Below are positions 62,382 through 64,000 of a stretch of 64,000 bases of DNA, piece after piece. The DNA is from CAIWHR01 sp963724975. Lineage in GTDB: Bacteria > Pseudomonadota > Gammaproteobacteria > Burkholderiales > Casimicrobiaceae. The translations under genes and the position numbers were made by a program. Every line of letters starts with the position of its first letter. The first letter of the stretch is position 1. The notes under the pieces are model-generated. The model was given only the letters and a program-made list of their open reading frames with translations, was not told the DNA's origin and made no database searches. The DNA lies in contig CAVRXB010000003.1 in NCBI GenBank assembly GCA_963724975.1, positions 558,001 through 622,000 on the forward strand. Reading direction: 5' to 3'.

Positions 62382-63221
62382 ATGACCCCCACGTTCACTG
62401 CGTTCAACCGCCGCGCCGTCGTCTGGTTCGCCGCGATCATCGTCGTGGTCAACGGCTTCTTTCCGGCGGTCTGGATCCTGCTGACCTCGTTCAAGACGGA
62501 AACCGAGCTGCTGACGGTGCCGATCACGTATTTGCCCGCGGCGCCCACACTCGACAACTACGTCACGGCATTCACCGCGCAGCCGATCCTGCGCTTCATG
62601 TGGAACAGCTTTGTCGTCGCCGGATTGTCGACCGTCCTTTGTGTGTTCGTCGGGGCGCTCGCCGCGTACGCGCTCACGCGCCTGCGCATGCCGCACCGCA
62701 ACCTCATCATGTCGATTCTGCTCGCCGTTGCGATGTTTCCGCTGATCTCGCTGATGGTGCCGCTGTTCAAGCTGATGCGTGAAGCGGGCCTGCTCAACAC
62801 CTATCCGGCGCTGATCCTGCCCTACGCAGTGCTTTCGCTGCCGGTTTGCACACTGGTGATGGCAAGCTTTTTTCAGGACATTCCGCCCGACCTCGAGGCG
62901 GCGGCGATGGTCGACGGCTGTTCGCGTGTTGGCGCGTTGTTCAAGGTGGTGATTCCGCTGTCGGCCCCTGGTGTGTTCACGGCGGCGATCCTGGCCTTCG
63001 TCAACGCATGGGACGAGTTCCTGCTCGCGCTTACGATGATGAATCGTGTCAGCATGCGCACGCTGTCGGTGGGGATCACGCTCTATCAGGGCGAGTTCGC
63101 CTTTCCCTGGCCGCTCATTTCGGCGGCACTCGTCATTGCGATCGTGCCGATTTGCATCCTGATTGCCGTGTTCCAGGAACGCGTGGTCGGCGGATTGACG
63201 AGCGGGGGAGTAAAGGGCTAG
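62382..63221 (+). CDS. sugar ABC transporter permease (MalG/UgpE type)
   Basis: 279 aa. WILLTSFKTETELL at the N-terminus and EAA loop EAAAMVDGCSRVGALFKVVIPLSAPG, then FVNAWDEFLLALTMM. It starts 3 bp after the partner permease stop. Last gene of the operon. Confidence 0.93.
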   Translation: MTPTFTAFNRRAVVWFAAIIVVVNGFFPAVWILLTSFKTETELLTVPITYLPAAPTLDNYVTAFTAQPILRFMWNSFVVAGLSTVLCVFVGALAAYALTRLRMPHRNLIMSILLAVAMFPLISLMVPLFKLMREAGLLNTYPALILPYAVLSLPVCTLVMASFFQDIPPDLEAAAMVDGCSRVGALFKVVIPLSAPGVFTAAILAFVNAWDEFLLALTMMNRVSMRTLSVGITLYQGEFAFPWPLISAALVIAIVPICILIAVFQERVVGGLTSGGVKG

Positions 63222-63295
63222 CCGTTCAGCCGTACGTTCCCCGTGCCGTTGCTTGATGGCAGTCGGGTTGCGGGGTGGCTCGGTTCGTTGTGAGC

Positions 63296-63309
63296 GGCCG
63301 ATATCGGCC
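63296..63309. repeat. 14-bp perfect palindrome after the sugar operon
   Basis: GGCCGATATCGGCC, flanked by TTGTG on the left and ACAAC on the right (CACAA is the complement), so a hairpin of about 19 bp could form. No U-run follows. Possibly a factor-binding site or degenerate terminator. Confidence 0.4.
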
Positions 63310-63380
63310 ACAACCGGTCGTAGCGAATTGCGCTCCATAGCAGCCGTTGATCGGTGCTGCCGCTGTCTACCGTGCGCCCA

Positions 63381-63758
63381 CTACGGTGTGAAATGCAGCG
63401 GGTCCCTGAGGTTCTGCAATTCCCGGTAATAGTAGAGCGGCGTTGGTCGCTTTCCTTTGACCCGCAACCGCTTTAGAAATTCGATTTCCTCCTGAGTCGC
63501 ATTGCCGCTGAGTGAAGTATCCTCAAGAAATTCTTTGAGCGCTGGGTGGCTCCCGACCGGTTGGTCGGGTTCCATTTCAACAAACGCGAAGCGCCTCGAA
63601 TGCCCCGGCGCCAATCCTCGGTTAAGCACAACGTGCATAGCGAAGTCCGACAGGTTGATATCCCAGGACTCGATCAGCGGATCCAGGAAGGAAACGCAGT
63701 TCTCCAATGACACGTGGAATACGTCGGTGTCGAGAAACTCGAGGATCACTACCCGCAT
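63381..63758 (-). CDS. hypothetical protein
   Basis: 125 aa from ATG 63758 (a frame open to 63812 would overlap the upstream gene). No family recognised. Soluble, acidic N-terminal half (VILEFLDTDVFHVSLENCVSFLD) and basic end (LRVKGKRPTPLYYYRELQNLRDPLHF). Its start lies 4 bp after the stop of the edge-truncated gene, so they are probably one operon. GC is visibly lower than in the rest of the window. Confidence 0.6.
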   Translation of the reverse strand: MRVVILEFLDTDVFHVSLENCVSFLDPLIESWDINLSDFAMHVVLNRGLAPGHSRRFAFVEMEPDQPVGSHPALKEFLEDTSLSGNATQEEIEFLKRLRVKGKRPTPLYYYRELQNLRDPLHFTP

Positions 63759-63762
63759 CTGC

Positions 63763-64000
63763 TTATAGCTTCGGCCGCTGACGCTGAGCCACCGAGCGGA
63801 GCCACTTTTCACTTTTCAATTCCTCCCTGGCGACGCGCTTGATCACGTCCAGAAGCTTCTGTGTGACGAGGCGTTCGAGTTCGCCAAAGGCCTGCTTCTC
63901 AAAAATCGCTCGTATCTCTTGCCGTTTTTCGGGCACGCACTTCTCGAGTACCAACTCTCGAACCTCATGAAACAAAGGCGCCGGCGGGTCCTCGAATTTT
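63763..64000 (-). CDS. hypothetical protein, 5' end outside window
   Basis: 78 C-terminal residues; the frame is open to the window edge. Predicted mostly helical and charged (EVRELVLEKCVPEKRQEIRAIFEKQAFGELERLV, REELKSEKWLRS). No family recognised. Coupled with the next gene downstream (4-bp gap). Confidence 0.6.
   Translation of the reverse strand, partial: KFEDPPAPLFHEVRELVLEKCVPEKRQEIRAIFEKQAFGELERLVTQKLLDVIKRVAREELKSEKWLRSVAQRQRPKL

Noticed and set aside
61455..63338. 627-codon minus-strand frame opposite the two sugar permeases
   Set aside because: His/Arg/Asp/Gln-rich antisense of hydrophobic helices, a common artefact of membrane genes.

Overview
The window is high-GC, gene-dense, coding throughout, and reads as a chromosome segment of a Gram-negative betaproteobacterium (Burkholderiales-like). 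The pointers are the order DUF971-ubiE-Tim44-ubiJ-ubiB, the pilU/pilT pair divergent from yggS-proC-yggT, rsmA-pdxA, lipid A/LPS genes, and a dispersed GC-rich intergenic repeat of a style common in Burkholderiales. No rRNA, tRNA, CRISPR array, transposase or phage gene was recognised.

Region 1 (1-6.1 kb): an edge-truncated class II aldolase and an alpha/beta hydrolase, divergent from an MsbA-type lipid A flippase; then a patatin-like lipoprotein and a cyclic-nucleotide-binding/thioredoxin-reductase-like fusion.

Region 2 (6.3-18.5 kb, all minus strand): a compact, apparently self-contained fatty-acid synthase. It has an enoyl-ACP reductase of FabL type, a FabG-type ketoreductase, an unusual ACP, a double-hotdog dehydratase and two ketosynthases. 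It ends in one polypeptide that joins a holo-ACP synthase to an LpxL-type lipid A acyltransferase. Upstream on the same strand are a lipase-like lipoprotein, a condensation/PapA-like acyltransferase, a second, frameshifted lipase, a frameshifted ICMT-like methyltransferase and an O-antigen ligase. The layout recalls the rhizobial acpXL-lpxXL locus, which makes a special acyl chain for lipid A. This is the most interesting part of the window.

Region 3 (18.6-28.3 kb): surface polysaccharide genes. There are three GT4 glycosyltransferases, one GT9 heptosyltransferase-like enzyme, two AsnB-type amidotransferases and a VanZ-like membrane protein.

Region 4 (28.3-44.5 kb): a GNAT protein, a polyamine ABC transporter (binding protein, two permeases, ATPase), ubiquinone genes (ubiB, ubiJ, ubiE), a Tim44-like protein, a hemolysin III homologue, twitching motility ATPases pilU and pilT, and yggS-proC-yggT. 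A near-perfect 33-bp inverted repeat abuts the pilU stop.

Region 5 (44.5-51.2 kb): a D-amino-acid module. It has a D-aminoacylase, a D-threonine aldolase/D-serine dehydratase-like PLP enzyme with a probable frameshift near its start, a dipeptide-type ABC transporter, and a divergent RidA. Then rsmA-pdxA.

Region 6 (53.2-63.2 kb): a sugar catabolism locus arranged around one divergent promoter. On the minus strand are a GH31 alpha-xylosidase-like enzyme, an SMP-30 lactonase, an aldose epimerase and an HpcH/HpaI aldolase. On the plus strand are a D-xylose-1-dehydrogenase-like SDR and a complete CUT1 sugar ABC transporter. A strong palindrome lies in the shared promoter. The set fits oxidative (non-phosphorylative) pentose degradation, with the dehydratase step missing. 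The last 0.6 kb holds two unrecognised genes of lower GC.

Start codons were chosen from family length, ribosome binding sites and overlaps, and many are earlier or later than the longest open frame. All functions are inferred from sequence motifs by eye; no database search was possible.
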